Assembly: GCF_001767395.1 (NCBI RefSeq)
Contig: NZ_CP017014.1
Location: forward strand, 4,295,012 to 4,359,011
Length of the DNA: 64,000 nt
Reading direction: 5' to 3'
DNA from: Rhodococcus sp. WMMA185
Lineage (GTDB): Bacteria; Actinomycetota; Actinomycetes; Mycobacteriales; Mycobacteriaceae
A program made the translations under genes and the position numbers. The notes beneath the pieces were generated by a model. It saw only the letters and a program-made list of their open reading frames with translations. It searched no databases and was not told the DNA's origin. Shown in pieces: positions 35,288 through 44,886 of this stretch. Numbering within the stretch: position 1 is the first letter of the stretch; the number at the start of each line of letters is the position of its first letter.

Positions 35288-35530
35288 CTAGTCGAACAGT
35301 GTGGGCGCATCTCCACTCGACTCGTCGCCAGCGGTACCGGACGAGTCGGCCTCCCCTTCCTGCCGGGACGCCTTGCGCACCACGGAAAGGGTTGTCGTCC
35401 TGACCGAGAGCCTGTGGCCGTCCGGGTGTTGAAGCGAAGCCATTCCCTTGCTGACTTCCACCACTAGCCAGGGACCGGCGTGGCCGGATGCCTGAACCAG
35501 ATCGCCCACCTGTATCTGTACGGCTACCAC
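35288..35530 (-). CDS. Small hypothetical protein, KOW/SH3-like N-terminal part
   Basis: This 80-residue protein reads as real: the GTG at 35530 is preceded by an excellent ribosome binding site (GGGAGGAAACG). The first 52 residues look like a small beta-barrel (QVGDLVQASG, GPWLVVEVSKGMASLQHPDG) ending in a basic patch; the tail is acidic and Gly/Ser-rich (EGEADSSG to APTLFD). I do not recognise a family with certainty. Similar short proteins in actinobacteria are annotated as hypothetical. Three tandem 19-20-bp repeats lie just upstream. Confidence 0.7.
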   Translation of the reverse strand: MVAVQIQVGDLVQASGHAGPWLVVEVSKGMASLQHPDGHRLSVRTTTLSVVRKASRQEGEADSSGTAGDESSGDAPTLFD

Positions 35531-35946
35531 CGTTTCCTCCCAAGATTTAGTGCGTCAGCCTGTGCCCAGCGTAGCGACATCTGGCCCAGCCTAGCGGCAT
35601 CGGCCCAGCTTAGCGACAGGGAAAGTGTGACACCTCGAGGAATTCTGCGTCGCAGGCACAGTGATCATCGAGCGTGAATGCCTTCTCGTGAACACTTCAC
35701 GGGGAACGGAAATTTCGGACCTAGCAACGCGGCAACGGTTCGCGACGTGAGTAGCGAGTGCTGGCTGAGAGACTCCTGAGCGCGAATTGACCGCGGCGCG
35801 ACTTCTACGGATCCTGGACTACAGGAATTCGTGAGCTGCATTCCAGGTATTGACGGCTTCTGGGCGTACTCGGTGACTCTCGACTACTACCTCGGCACGC
35901 TCTGGTGTTTGCGGCGGTCGCAACTGCCGAGATCGAGAGGACTGAA
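35531..35946. other. Intergenic region between the small protein gene and the methyltransferase gene
   Basis: This divergent 416-bp interval contains the promoters of both flanking genes and the tandem repeat at 35564-35621. A frame on the plus strand extends the methyltransferase upstream by 14 residues to 35905, but lacks a binding site. I see no other gene. Confidence 0.45.
35564..35621. repeat. Three tandem 19-20-bp repeats upstream of the small gene
   Basis: Three head-to-tail copies begin at 35564, 35584 and 35603. Each starts GCCCAGC, then one variable base, TAGCG, A or G, CA. They sit 34-91 bp upstream of the GTG at 35530, where direct-repeat operators are common. The period of about two helical turns would place each copy on the same face of the DNA. 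Confidence 0.7.
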
Positions 35947-36882
35947 ATGGCACGCACAGACGACGACACTTGGGACATAGCCACCACCATGGGCGCTACC
36001 GCTGTGATGACGGCGATGGCTCGCGCCGACGAAACCAACAGTGCCAACCCACTGATCCGCGACCAGTTCGCCGAGCCGCTGGTGGCAACTCCACAGCTCG
36101 CGCACGTGTGCGAGCAGGTGTCATCTATGTGGGCTGATGCCGGTGAAGCCGACCGCCAGCAGGTAGTCGACCATCTAGCGGTGAGAACACACTTTTTCGA
36201 TGCGTTTTTCACCGAAGCCGCCGAGGCGGGCATCGGCCAGCATGTCATCTTGGCTTCTGGTCTTGATTCGCGTCCCTACCGCCTGAACTGGCCCGCCGGA
36301 ACCGTGGTCTACGACAACGACGTGCCCGCGGTGCTGGAGTACAAGGCCGCCACCCTACGCGCCTATGGCGCCGAACCGACCGCGACTCTGCGCGAAGTGG
36401 GTGTGGACCTGCGCCACGACTGGCCCGCGGCGCTGCTCCAAGCAGGATTTGACCCCACCCGGGCCACGGCATGGCTTGCAGAAGGGCTACTGCCATTCTT
36501 GCGGGGCACCGCCCAAGAGGCGATGTTCGCCAACATGCATCGACTGAGTGCGGATGGCAGTCGGGTGGCGGTCGAGGTGTTGCATATTGATGACCAGCGG
36601 CGCCGTGAGGTCGAACAGCAATGGCACAAGGAACGTCTCGCGCGCGAACAGCGTGGTGAAGACGTGTCCTTCGATCATCCATTCCGGCTCTGGTACGGCG
36701 ATGAGGGCCGCCCCGACTGCGTCCAGTGGTTCGACTTGCATGGCTGGACGGCGCAATCCGTCGACAGCCGCCAGGAGGCACAGCGGCTGGGCCGAACCAT
36801 CGCGCCACCCAGCAGTGACCAGCCGTTCTTCGGTTCCTTCAACACTTCATTCGTCACTGCCGAATTGCCGGCAAACCCTTGA
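35947..36882 (+). CDS. SAM-dependent methyltransferase, TIGR00027/leucine carboxyl methyltransferase-like family
   Basis: This 311-residue protein belongs to the large actinobacterial family of putative S-adenosylmethionine methyltransferases, abundant in mycobacteria and rhodococci and mostly without known substrates. The family N-terminus (DDTWDIATTMGATAVMTAMA, ARADE) is followed by the SAM loop ILASGLDSRPYRLNWP and the acidic ribose-binding strand VVYDNDVPAVLEYK. WLAEGLLPFL and the C-terminal PPSSDQPFFGSF complete the pattern. The ATG at 35947 is preceded by GAGAGGA; the in-frame ATG at 35905 has none. It converges with the LysR gene with a 20-bp gap, so it is probably monocistronic. Confidence 0.85.
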   Translation: MARTDDDTWDIATTMGATAVMTAMARADETNSANPLIRDQFAEPLVATPQLAHVCEQVSSMWADAGEADRQQVVDHLAVRTHFFDAFFTEAAEAGIGQHVILASGLDSRPYRLNWPAGTVVYDNDVPAVLEYKAATLRAYGAEPTATLREVGVDLRHDWPAALLQAGFDPTRATAWLAEGLLPFLRGTAQEAMFANMHRLSADGSRVAVEVLHIDDQRRREVEQQWHKERLAREQRGEDVSFDHPFRLWYGDEGRPDCVQWFDLHGWTAQSVDSRQEAQRLGRTIAPPSSDQPFFGSFNTSFVTAELPANP

Positions 36883-36902
36883 CGCTGTCTAGCCTCGACA
36901 CT

Positions 36903-37853
36903 TCAAGATAGTGACTGGTTTTGGGCCGGTGGGTTCTGCCGCGAGGCAGTTGTCGCAATGAATCTGTCTGCGTGTGTGGTGATGTGGCGGTGCAGGCGGG
37001 TGGCAGTCGGAGACAAGCGGTGGTTTCCTGCCGCGAGGCCGATGGTTCTGTCGGCGATGCCGGACACCGGGATGGTCACCAGGTCAGTGGCCGCGGTCTC
37101 TGCGGCGGGTAGAAGGGCGACTCCAAGACCGTGTCTGACGAGGACTCTGATTGTCTCGAACTCGCTGATCTCGAACGCTACCTGAGGGGTGAACCCGGCC
37201 TCGGCGCAGCATGATTCGAGATACTGCCGTATGTGATACGACGCTGGGCTCGCGATGAACTGTTCCCGAGACAGCTCGGCGAGGTCGACCTGGCTGCGAT
37301 CGCCTAGTCGATGAGTTGTGGCCACATGCAATAGAAGCCGTTGGCGGCCGAGGACAGTGACGGGTAGATCGTCTGGTGGTGGGATCATCACCGCAAGGTC
37401 GAGCCGGCCGTCACGGACCATCTGCGCGAGCGCTTCACCGTGGGCCTGAACGAGGCGTAGCCGGATCCGTGGTGCCGAACGATGAAACTCGGCCAGCAGT
37501 GACGGGATGCTCACGGGACCCAAGGTCAGAGGGAATCCGAAGCGCACGAATCCGCTGTCGGGATCGGCGTGGCTGCGGACCGTGCTGATCGCATCGTCAA
37601 GATTGCGAACCAGGTCGCGGGTGCGTTCGTGGAGTTCCCGTCCGGCAGGCGTCAGTGCGACACCGCGACCGGCAGGCTGGAAGAGAGATACGCCGATCGT
37701 CTGTTCGAGCGCCTTGAGACGGCGACTCAACGACGACTGCGGCACGCCGAGTTGGTCCGCAGCGCGAGTGATGTGGCCCTCCCTGGCTGCAACGTCGAAT
37801 GCCGCCAGCAGCGGCACCACGGCCGCAGTCGCGTTGGACAGGAACAAATCCAT
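36903..37853 (-). CDS. LysR-family transcriptional regulator, divergent from mqo
   Basis: From the ATG at 37853 the product is 316 residues. The winged helix-turn-helix occupies about residues 10-70 (FDVAAREGHITRAADQL, VPQSSLSRRLKALEQTIGVSLFQ), followed by a periplasmic-binding-like effector domain. I prefer this start over the in-frame ATG at 37883 and the longer frame because neither upstream ATG has a ribosome binding site, while a TATAAT lies six bases before 37853. That spacing fits leaderless transcription starting at the ATG. It is divergent from malate:quinone oxidoreductase, so it probably controls that gene and itself through the shared 94-bp gap. Confidence 0.88.
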   Translation of the reverse strand: MDLFLSNATAAVVPLLAAFDVAAREGHITRAADQLGVPQSSLSRRLKALEQTIGVSLFQPAGRGVALTPAGRELHERTRDLVRNLDDAISTVRSHADPDSGFVRFGFPLTLGPVSIPSLLAEFHRSAPRIRLRLVQAHGEALAQMVRDGRLDLAVMIPPPDDLPVTVLGRQRLLLHVATTHRLGDRSQVDLAELSREQFIASPASYHIRQYLESCCAEAGFTPQVAFEISEFETIRVLVRHGLGVALLPAAETAATDLVTIPVSGIADRTIGLAAGNHRLSPTATRLHRHITTHADRFIATTASRQNPPAQNQSLS

Positions 37854-37858
37854 ATTCG

Positions 37859-37868
37859 GATTATAATC
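37859..37868. promoter_or_regulatory. Palindromic shared -10/operator between lysR and mqo
   Basis: GATTATAATC is a perfect 10-bp palindrome and contains TATAAT on both strands. On the minus strand it is placed for a leaderless lysR transcript; on the plus strand it is 80 bp before the mqo start. It sits within a T-N11-A-like context typical of LysR sites. Confidence 0.45.
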
Positions 37869-37947
37869 GAGTGATTTGCTCATTGGACGGATTGGTTTCG
37901 AGCGCGCAAGCTGGGACCAACTTCGACAACACGAGCGGAGGCAGGTC

Positions 37948-39441
37948 GTGAAGGAACGTGAATTGATCGGTGAGTCAGTCGATACCGGCCCGGAGTTCGA
38001 TGTCGTCCTGATCGGCGGGGGCATCATGTCGGCGACGCTGGGCGCATTGCTCTCCAGGCTGCAGCCCGATTGGTCGGTGGTGCTCCTCGAACGCCTCGAT
38101 CGCGCTGCGGGAGAGAGTTCGGCACCCTGGAACAACGCTGGCACCGGCCATGCCGGCCTGTGCGAGCTCAACTACATGCCCGATCCGGGCGACTCGACCA
38201 AAGCAGAGCAGATCGGGCGTCAGTTCCAGCTCTCGAGGCAGTTCTGGGCGTCGCTCGTCGAGTCCGGTGATCTGCCCGCCCCTGCCACATTCGTGAATTC
38301 GACACCGCACATGAACGTGGTATTCGGTGCGCGTGATGTGGCATACCTGCGGAAACGATTCGATACGCTTCGCCTGTCCCCTATGTTCTCGGCGATGAAG
38401 TACAGCGAGGATCGGGAGATGATTCGCCGGTGGGTACCTCTCATGATGGAGGGCCGAGCCGACACCGAACCCGTTGCGGCGACCCGCTATGACGCGGGCA
38501 CGGATGTCGAATTCGGCATCCTCACGAGCGACCTCGTCAAGATGATGGAAACCCGCGGTGCACGAGTGCGCACACGTCACGAGGTGACGGGTCTGCGCCG
38601 CGGTCCAGACGGATTGTGGACCGTGACAGGCCGAAACTACGGCGAGAGTGGCCACTTCTCCCTCCGATCTCGCTTCGTGTTCGTCGGAGCCGGTGGCTAC
38701 GCCCTCAAGCTCCTACAGAAGGCCCGAATTCCGGAGGTCCGTGGCTACGCAGTGTTCCCGATCGGTGCCCAGTTCCTACGCGCTGACCAGCGTGACCTCG
38801 TGGTGCGTCACGATGCGAAGGTCTACAGCCAAGCCGCTGTCGGCGCTCCACCGATGTCTGTGCCGCACCTCGACAAGCGCGTGATCGACGGCGCGGGTTC
38901 GCTGATGTTCGGTCCCTACGCGACCTTCAGCACGCGACTGCTCAAACACGGGAAACTATCCGACCTCTTCACCACGGTCAGGCTGCACAACATTGCACCC
39001 CTCGTTGCGGTCGGCATACAGAATCTGCCCTTGGTGCGTTACCTCGTCAGCCAACTTCTGACATCGCGCAGCCGAAAACTACGCCAGCTGAAACGCTTCC
39101 TTCCCACCGCAGACGACACCGACTGGACCCTGATCACTGCGGGCCAGCGAGCCCAGCTGATCAAGCCACACCCCCGCAAGATCGGCACTTTGACGTTCGG
39201 GACGGAGGTTGTCACCAGCGCCGGCGGAACCATCGCTGGACTGCTCGGTGCGTCGCCGGGCGCCTCGATCGCCCCTGCCGCGATGCTCGATCTCCTCGAC
39301 ACCTGCTTCCCCGACCGGATGCGGCAATGGAGGCCAACACTGCGGCAGATGATGCCTGGCATCGATAGGCCAGTCGATGCCGATCAAGCCACCGTAGACG
39401 CCAACCTCGATCGCACCGGCCGCATCCTTGGCGTTGCATGA
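37948..39441 (+). CDS. mqo: Malate:quinone oxidoreductase
   Basis: This 497-residue FAD-dependent membrane-associated enzyme oxidises L-malate to oxaloacetate and passes electrons to menaquinone, an alternative to NAD-linked malate dehydrogenase. Evidence is the FAD motif VVLIGGGIMSATLGALL near residue 20, the family segment SSAPWNNAGTGHAGLCELNY, FVFVGAGGYALKLLQKA, the FPIGAQFLR stretch and the C-terminal GASPGASIAPAAMLDLL. I chose the GTG at 37948 because GCGGAGGCAGG stands directly upstream and the length then equals the family norm; the longer frame starting at 37876 overlaps the LysR promoter. Together with malate synthase G in this window it serves C4 metabolism after glyoxylate entry, although the genes are 9 kb apart. 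Confidence 0.95.
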   Translation: MKERELIGESVDTGPEFDVVLIGGGIMSATLGALLSRLQPDWSVVLLERLDRAAGESSAPWNNAGTGHAGLCELNYMPDPGDSTKAEQIGRQFQLSRQFWASLVESGDLPAPATFVNSTPHMNVVFGARDVAYLRKRFDTLRLSPMFSAMKYSEDREMIRRWVPLMMEGRADTEPVAATRYDAGTDVEFGILTSDLVKMMETRGARVRTRHEVTGLRRGPDGLWTVTGRNYGESGHFSLRSRFVFVGAGGYALKLLQKARIPEVRGYAVFPIGAQFLRADQRDLVVRHDAKVYSQAAVGAPPMSVPHLDKRVIDGAGSLMFGPYATFSTRLLKHGKLSDLFTTVRLHNIAPLVAVGIQNLPLVRYLVSQLLTSRSRKLRQLKRFLPTADDTDWTLITAGQRAQLIKPHPRKIGTLTFGTEVVTSAGGTIAGLLGASPGASIAPAAMLDLLDTCFPDRMRQWRPTLRQMMPGIDRPVDADQATVDANLDRTGRILGVA

Positions 39442-39482
39442 CTTCGGAGAACACCCGAAACGCCTGAGCCGATGGCAGGTCC

Positions 39483-39507
39483 GCCGAAAATCGAACCACG
39501 TTTCGGC
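39483..39507 (+). terminator. Hairpin after mqo
   Basis: GCCGAAA (39483-39489) pairs exactly with TTTCGGC (39501-39507) across an 11-base loop, 41 bp after the mqo stop and upstream of the next gene's binding site. No T-tract follows. Confidence 0.4.
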
Positions 39508-39587
39508 AGCCCCGGACTGGACGGGGAATCTAGAGTGAACCCAGTGCCAGGATCAATTCTGTTTCGACTGGTGGAGATGAATCGTTG

Positions 39588-40724
39588 ATGACCGAACTCG
39601 GAGGCCACTGCGACAGCCGCTTCGCGGCGTTACAGGACGCGTTGAAGCGCAATATCGATTCGGGCGCGGATCTCGGCGCCTCTATCGCCGTCACCTTGGA
39701 CGGAGAGCCTGTAGTCGACATGTGGGGTGGGTGGTCGGATGCGGGCCGTACCACCGAGTGGGGACGAGACACCATTACCTCTGTGTTCTCGTGCACCAAG
39801 ACGGTGACCGCACTGGCGGCACTGGTGCTCGTCGACCGTGGACTGTTGGACGTGTATGCGCCTGTCGCGCGGTACTGGCCGGAATTCGCTGCTCGAGGCA
39901 AGGAACGCGTGGAGGTCAGGCATCTCCTCTCGCACACCTCGGGGGTCCCGGGCTGGGATCAGCCGATCTCGAGCGAAGATCTCTACGACGTTGAGGAGTC
40001 GACGAAACGGCTTGCCGCGCAAGCTCCGTGGTGGGAACCTGGGACTGCATCCGGGTACCACGCGCAGAGCTACGGACATTTGATCGGCGAGTTGATCCGT
40101 CGCATCGACGGCCGCATGCTCGGGCGTTTCGTCGCCGAAGAGATAACCGGACCGTTGGGCGCCGATTTCCATATCGGATTGAACCCCTCCGAGTTCGGTC
40201 GGGTGTCGGACGTCGTCCCGCCGCCTTCTCCGATCGACCGGACCGCCTCAGATACCGACAGCGTCTCCTTCAGGGCGCTCAATGGTCCGACCCCCGACGC
40301 CACAGACTCTTGGTCCAGGGAGTTCAGGACCAGCGAAAACGGTGCAGGTTCGGGTCAGGGTAATGCGCGATCACTCGCACGCATCCACTCCGTGGTCGCG
40401 TGCGGCGGTGAAGTCGACGGCGTCCGCCTGTTGTCTCCCGACACGACCGCGCTCATCTTCGAAGAGCAGTCGAACGGTGTCGACCTCGTTCTGGAGAAGC
40501 AGATCCGATTCGGAATCGGATACGGGCTGCCAACGCCAGTGTCGGTGCCGTTCGTCCCGGAAGGACGGATCTGTTTCTGGGGCGGTTGGGGTGGCTCCGA
40601 GATCGTCATCGACACCGAACGTCGCATGACCATGTCATACGTGATGAACCGGATGGGTTCAGCGCTCATGGGTTCCAGCCGCACAGCCCAGTACGTGTCG
40701 GCGGCGTTCGACGCGCTCGAATGA
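39588..40724 (+). CDS. Serine hydrolase of the beta-lactamase/EstB-like family
   Basis: This 378-residue protein has the class-C beta-lactamase fold used by esterases such as EstB and by D-aminopeptidases. The nucleophile and base are Ser68 and Lys71 in FSCTK; the second element is [13 protein letters not shown] around residue 160, and [10 protein letters not shown] near the C-terminus takes the place of the KTG box. There is no signal peptide, so the protein is cytoplasmic and more likely an esterase or lipase than an antibiotic-resistance enzyme. The ATG at 39588 has GGAG 12 bases upstream; the TTG three bases earlier is possible. It lies 140 bp upstream of the formaldehyde dehydrogenase gene; a role in that pathway is not indicated. 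Confidence 0.85.
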   Translation: MTELGGHCDSRFAALQDALKRNIDSGADLGASIAVTLDGEPVVDMWGGWSDAGRTTEWGRDTITSVFSCTKTVTALAALVLVDRGLLDVYAPVARYWPEFAARGKERVEVRHLLSHTSGVPGWDQPISSEDLYDVEESTKRLAAQAPWWEPGTASGYHAQSYGHLIGELIRRIDGRMLGRFVAEEITGPLGADFHIGLNPSEFGRVSDVVPPPSPIDRTASDTDSVSFRALNGPTPDATDSWSREFRTSENGAGSGQGNARSLARIHSVVACGGEVDGVRLLSPDTTALIFEEQSNGVDLVLEKQIRFGIGYGLPTPVSVPFVPEGRICFWGGWGGSEIVIDTERRMTMSYVMNRMGSALMGSSRTAQYVSAAFDALE

Positions 40725-40864
40725 GCAACTCACACCGGCTGCTTTCGCGATAGCCACTCCCGCTGATGGGTACCTTCGGGACGATCGAACCGTAAGGTTT
40801 AAAGAGGTGCGCATGTCGCAATGCGCCGATCCACGACAACCGATCGACCGAAGGACCGAGTTCA

Positions 40865-41950
40865 ATGCCGCAACAGGTGCGAGGCGTCATCGCTCGCTCG
40901 AAGGGCGCCCCTGTCGAGATCGCGACCATCAACATCCCCGACCCCGGACTCGGCGAAGTGATCGTCGACATCGCCGCTTGCGGGGTCTGCCACACCGACC
41001 TCACCTACCGTGACGGCGGCATCAACGACGAGTTTCCTTTCCTGCTCGGTCACGAGGCAGCAGGCACTGTGGAGAGAGTCGGCGAGGGTGTCGATACCGT
41101 CGAGGTCGGCGATTTCGTCGTTCTGAACTGGCGCGCCGTGTGCGGTCGGTGCCGGGCGTGCAAGCGCGGCCGCCCGCAATACTGTTTCGACACGTTCAAC
41201 GCGACGCAGAAGATGACACTCGAGGACGGCACCGAGCTCACCCCCGCGCTGGGGATCGGCGCGTTCGCCGACAAGACTCTCGTCCATGCAGGGCAATGCA
41301 CCAAGGTGAATCCGTCGGCCGATCCGGCCGTGGTCGGATTGCTGGGTTGCGGCGTCATGGCCGGCCTAGGTGCGGCAGTGAACACCGGAAACGTCAGCCG
41401 CGGCGACAGCGTTGCCGTCATCGGGTGCGGTGGTGTCGGTGACGCCGCGATCATGGGCGCGCGTCTCGCCGGTGCGTCCAAGATTATTGCGATCGATCGG
41501 GACGACAAGAAACTCGACTGGGCGAAGGACCTCGGGGCCACTCACACGATCAACGGTTCCACGGTCGATGTCGTCGAGGCGGTTCAGGAACTGACCGGAG
41601 GATTCGGTGCGGACGTGGTGGTCGACGCCGTCGGCCGTCCAGAAACCTGGAAGCAGGCGTTCTATGCCCGCGATCTCGCCGGGACCGTCGTGCTCGTGGG
41701 CGTTCCGACTCCGGACATGACTCTCGAGATGCCGCTGGTCGACTTCTTCTCGCGCGGCGGCGCATTGAAGTCGTCGTGGTACGGCGACTGTCTGCCCGAA
41801 CGAGACTTCCCGATGCTCGTCGACCTGTACGAGCAGGGACGGTTGCCGTTGGAGAAGTTCGTCAGTGAGCGCATCGGTATCGACGAGGTCGAAGAAGCGT
41901 TCGGCACGATGCATGCCGGTGAGGTCCTGCGCTCGGTGGTCGTCCTGTGA
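40865..41950 (+). CDS. mscR: S-(hydroxymethyl)mycothiol dehydrogenase (mycothiol-dependent formaldehyde dehydrogenase)
   Basis: This 361-residue zinc alcohol dehydrogenase closely resembles the class-III-like enzyme of mycothiol-making actinobacteria (MscR/AdhE2), which oxidises the formaldehyde-mycothiol adduct to S-formylmycothiol with NAD and can reduce S-nitrosomycothiol. Catalytic zinc ligands are in CGVCHTD and LLGHEAAG, the structural zinc loop is [15 protein letters not shown], and the NAD fold begins [20 protein letters not shown]. The ATG at 40865 is preceded by GAAGGA. Its stop overlaps the start of the next gene by four bases (GTGA), so the two are translationally coupled. The S-nitrosomycothiol activity of the family is a possible link to the NO synthase in this window. 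Confidence 0.93.
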   Translation: MPQQVRGVIARSKGAPVEIATINIPDPGLGEVIVDIAACGVCHTDLTYRDGGINDEFPFLLGHEAAGTVERVGEGVDTVEVGDFVVLNWRAVCGRCRACKRGRPQYCFDTFNATQKMTLEDGTELTPALGIGAFADKTLVHAGQCTKVNPSADPAVVGLLGCGVMAGLGAAVNTGNVSRGDSVAVIGCGGVGDAAIMGARLAGASKIIAIDRDDKKLDWAKDLGATHTINGSTVDVVEAVQELTGGFGADVVVDAVGRPETWKQAFYARDLAGTVVLVGVPTPDMTLEMPLVDFFSRGGALKSSWYGDCLPERDFPMLVDLYEQGRLPLEKFVSERIGIDEVEEAFGTMHAGEVLRSVVVL

Positions 41951-42573
41951 GCGGCAGATTTCGTATCGAGAATGTCGTCACAGAGGGAACATTCACCCTC
42001 GACGGTGGAACCTGGAACGTCGACAACAATATCTGGCTGATCGGTGACGACAGTGAGGTCGTGATCGTCGATGCGGCACACGATGCATCGCCGATCATCG
42101 ATGCGGTCGGCGACCGCCACGTCAATGCCATCGTCTGTACGCACGGCCACAACGATCACGTCACGGTCGCTCCGGAACTGGCTGCTCGACTGGACGCACC
42201 GATGTTCCTGCATCCCGGCGACGATGTGCTGTGGAATATGACGCACCCAGGCGAGCAGTACCGGCAACTCGAAGACGAGCAGCGTATCGCTGTTGCCGGC
42301 ACCGAGATCCAGGTGATACACACGCCCGGTCACTCACCGGGGTCGTCGTGTCTCTACTTGCCGGAGGCGGGAGCGCTGTTCTCCGGAGACACCTTGTTCT
42401 CCGGCGGCCCGGGCGCGACGGGCCGGTCCTATTCGGATTTTCCGACGATTATCGGGTCGATCCGAGATCGACTGTTCGTCCTGCCCGAAGCGACTTTCGT
42501 TCACACCGGGCACGGCGGTGGGACCACAATCGGCACCGAAGCTCCGCATCTCGAGGAGTGGCTACGCGGGTAA
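41947..42573 (+). CDS. Metallo-beta-lactamase-fold hydrolase, candidate S-formylmycothiol hydrolase
   Basis: This 208-residue protein has the metal-binding THGHNDH motif at residues 65-71, a further His in HTPGHSPGS, the Asp of FSGDTLF and a late His in HTGHGGG, all typical of glyoxalase-II-like thioesterases. The orthologue in M. tuberculosis sits directly after the same dehydrogenase (Rv2259/Rv2260). The GTG start overlaps the mscR stop. From position and fold I infer that it hydrolyses S-formylmycothiol to formate and mycothiol; no direct evidence is in the sequence. The formate dehydrogenase-like gene starts nine bases after its stop. Confidence 0.88.
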   Translation: MSGRFRIENVVTEGTFTLDGGTWNVDNNIWLIGDDSEVVIVDAAHDASPIIDAVGDRHVNAIVCTHGHNDHVTVAPELAARLDAPMFLHPGDDVLWNMTHPGEQYRQLEDEQRIAVAGTEIQVIHTPGHSPGSSCLYLPEAGALFSGDTLFSGGPGATGRSYSDFPTIIGSIRDRLFVLPEATFVHTGHGGGTTIGTEAPHLEEWLRG

Positions 42574-42582
42574 ACTCGCAAG

Positions 42583-44886
42583 ATGACCAATACCGACAAA
42601 TACACCTTCGACGAGGACGATGTCGTCGTCTCGGCCGAGGAGTCCTACGCGGCGGGTATTCCTGCGGTGTTGGTGTCGCTGCGCCGAGGTATCGAGCAGA
42701 TGGGTCCGGTTCGCACAGTTCGGACGCTGTTGAAGCTGAACCAACGCAAGGGATTCGACTGTCCCGGGTGTGCGTGGCCGGAGACTCCTGGGCACCGCAA
42801 GCACGCCGAATTCTGCGAGAACGGCGTGAAGGCAGTTGCAGAGGAGGCCACGACCCGTACGGTCACCCCCGAGTTCTTCGCCAAGTACTCGGTGGCCGAG
42901 TTGCTGGGAAAGACCGAATATTGGCTGGGTCAGCAGGGGCGACTGACTCATCCGATGGTCTTGTTGCCGGGCGCCACACACTATGAGCCACTGGATTGGG
43001 ATGCGGCTTTCGCGTTGATCGCTGGCGAGTTGCGGGCGCTGGGATCGCCGAACGAGGCAGTGTTCTACACCTCCGGTCGAACATCGAACGAAGCAGCGTT
43101 CGTGTATCAACTGATGATTCGCGCTTTCGGGACGAACAACATGCCGGACTGCTCGAACATGTGCCACGAGTCCACGGGTTCGGCATTGTCGGAGTCGATC
43201 GGGATCGGAAAGGGCTCTGTCTCGGTCCCCGACATCGAATCCGCCGACCTGATCCTGATCGCGGGCCAGAACCCGGGCACCAATCACCCGCGCATGCTCT
43301 CGACCTTGGAGAACGCAAAAGCAAACGGGGCCCGCGTGATTGCGATCAATCCACTGCCGGAGGCGGGCCTGATGCGATTCAAGGATCCGCAGAAGGTGCA
43401 CGGCATTGTCGGTGACGGTATCGCGATTGCGGATGAGTTCCTGCAGATTCGGATCGGCGGCGACCAGGCGTTGTTCCAGGGTCTGGGCCGGTTGCTCTTG
43501 GAGGAAGAAGAGCGCAACCCTGGCACCGTGATCGACCGCGAGTTCATCGAGAGGTACACCGCGGGGTTCGAGGAGTATGCCGCACACGTCCGCGGAGTGG
43601 ATCTTGAAACTGTGGCCCAGGCGACGGGCCTCTCGCTGGAACAGATTCACCAGACCGCAGATGCACTGATCGCGTCGAAGAAGACGATCATCTGCTGGGC
43701 CATGGGGTTGACCCAGCACACGCATGCGGTGGCAACGATTCAGGATGCCGTCAATCTGCTGCTGTTGCAGGGAATGATCGGGAAGCCCGGAGCCGGGCTG
43801 TGCCCGGTCCGGGGACACTCCAATGTGCAGGGCGATCGGACGATGGGAATCTGGGAGACGATGCCCGAATCATTCCTCGCCGCCCTCGACAAGGAGTTCG
43901 GCATTGTCTCCCCTCGGCAGAACGGATTCGACACGGTCGAATCGATTCGCGCCATGCGCGACGGGAAGGCGTCGGTATTCGTCGGGATGGGCGGCAATTT
44001 CGTCTCCGCAACCCCGGATACCGAACTCACAGAGAAGGCGATGCGCCGGTGCTCGCTCACCGTGCAGGTGTCGACGAAACTCAATCGCAGCCACCTGGTT
44101 ACCGGTGAGACCGCGTTGATCCTGCCTTCTCTGGGGCGCACCGATCGCGATGTTCAGTCGGCCGGGAAGCAGAAAGTGTCGGTAGAGGATTCGATGTCAG
44201 TGGTGCATCTATCCCGCGGCAACCTTCGGCCGGCGAGTGCGCATCTGCGCAGCGAGGTGGCTATCGTCTGTGGAATAGCGACAGCGTTGTTCGGCGCAGA
44301 TCACGTGGTGCCGTGGCGGGAGTTTGCCGCCGATTACGATCTGATCCGTGATTCGATCGCCAGGGTGATCCCGGGGTTCGAGGATTTCAACCGGAGGGTA
44401 CGGCAGCCGGACGGGTTCGCGTTGCCCCATCCACCTCGAGACGAACGTCGTTTCGACACGTCGACGGGGAAGGCGAACTTCGTTGTCAACGAGTTGACCT
44501 GGCTGCCGGTTCCCGAGGGTCGACTGATGTTGCAGACGATGCGCAGTCACGATCAGTACAACACCACCATCTACGGTCTCGATGATCGGTATCGCGGGGT
44601 TGAGGGTGGGCGTCGCGTGCTCTTCATCCATCCAGATGACATCGCTGCTTTCGGTGGTGTGGCCGGAGATCGGGTGGACCTGGTCTCCGAGTGGAGGGAC
44701 GGCGACGGAAAGGTGTTCGAGCGCCGCGCCGACGACTTCCGATTGGTGCCCTACAAGACTCCCGTCGGGAACGTGGCCGCCTACTATCCGGAAACGAATG
44801 CGCTGATTCCTCTAGACCATGTAGCGAGGAAATCGAATACGCCTGTTGCCAAGGCGATCACGATCCGCCTGGAACGGAGACCCTGA
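42583..44886 (+). CDS. Molybdopterin oxidoreductase, FdhF/YdeP-type formate dehydrogenase-like
   Basis: This 767-residue protein is a molybdopterin guanine dinucleotide oxidoreductase of the YdeP/formate dehydrogenase alpha-like family. An N-terminal CPGC pair (Cys60, Cys63) sits in the region where relatives bind an iron-sulphur cluster. The molybdopterin domain runs through [28 protein letters not shown] and [17 protein letters not shown], and the C-terminal domain (about 620-767) has the dinucleotide-binding barrel. No selenocysteine codon is visible. Function is inferred from context: it would turn the formate released upstream into CO2, and the next gene, fdhD, encodes the sulfurtransferase such enzymes require. 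Its TGA shares one base with the fdhD ATG. Related proteins in E. coli are linked to acid resistance, so formate is likely but not certain as substrate. Confidence 0.85.
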   Translation: MTNTDKYTFDEDDVVVSAEESYAAGIPAVLVSLRRGIEQMGPVRTVRTLLKLNQRKGFDCPGCAWPETPGHRKHAEFCENGVKAVAEEATTRTVTPEFFAKYSVAELLGKTEYWLGQQGRLTHPMVLLPGATHYEPLDWDAAFALIAGELRALGSPNEAVFYTSGRTSNEAAFVYQLMIRAFGTNNMPDCSNMCHESTGSALSESIGIGKGSVSVPDIESADLILIAGQNPGTNHPRMLSTLENAKANGARVIAINPLPEAGLMRFKDPQKVHGIVGDGIAIADEFLQIRIGGDQALFQGLGRLLLEEEERNPGTVIDREFIERYTAGFEEYAAHVRGVDLETVAQATGLSLEQIHQTADALIASKKTIICWAMGLTQHTHAVATIQDAVNLLLLQGMIGKPGAGLCPVRGHSNVQGDRTMGIWETMPESFLAALDKEFGIVSPRQNGFDTVESIRAMRDGKASVFVGMGGNFVSATPDTELTEKAMRRCSLTVQVSTKLNRSHLVTGETALILPSLGRTDRDVQSAGKQKVSVEDSMSVVHLSRGNLRPASAHLRSEVAIVCGIATALFGADHVVPWREFAADYDLIRDSIARVIPGFEDFNRRVRQPDGFALPHPPRDERRFDTSTGKANFVVNELTWLPVPEGRLMLQTMRSHDQYNTTIYGLDDRYRGVEGGRRVLFIHPDDIAAFGGVAGDRVDLVSEWRDGDGKVFERRADDFRLVPYKTPVGNVAAYYPETNALIPLDHVARKSNTPVAKAITIRLERRP

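Noticed and set aside
37854-38171. Longer N-terminus for the LysR regulator (start at 38171 or 37883)
   Set aside because: The extra residues have no family similarity, overlap the mqo gene and its ribosome binding site, and no binding site precedes either codon.
39588-40724. Beta-lactamase antibiotic-resistance gene
   Set aside because: The product lacks a signal peptide and a KTG box, so an esterase-type role is more likely.
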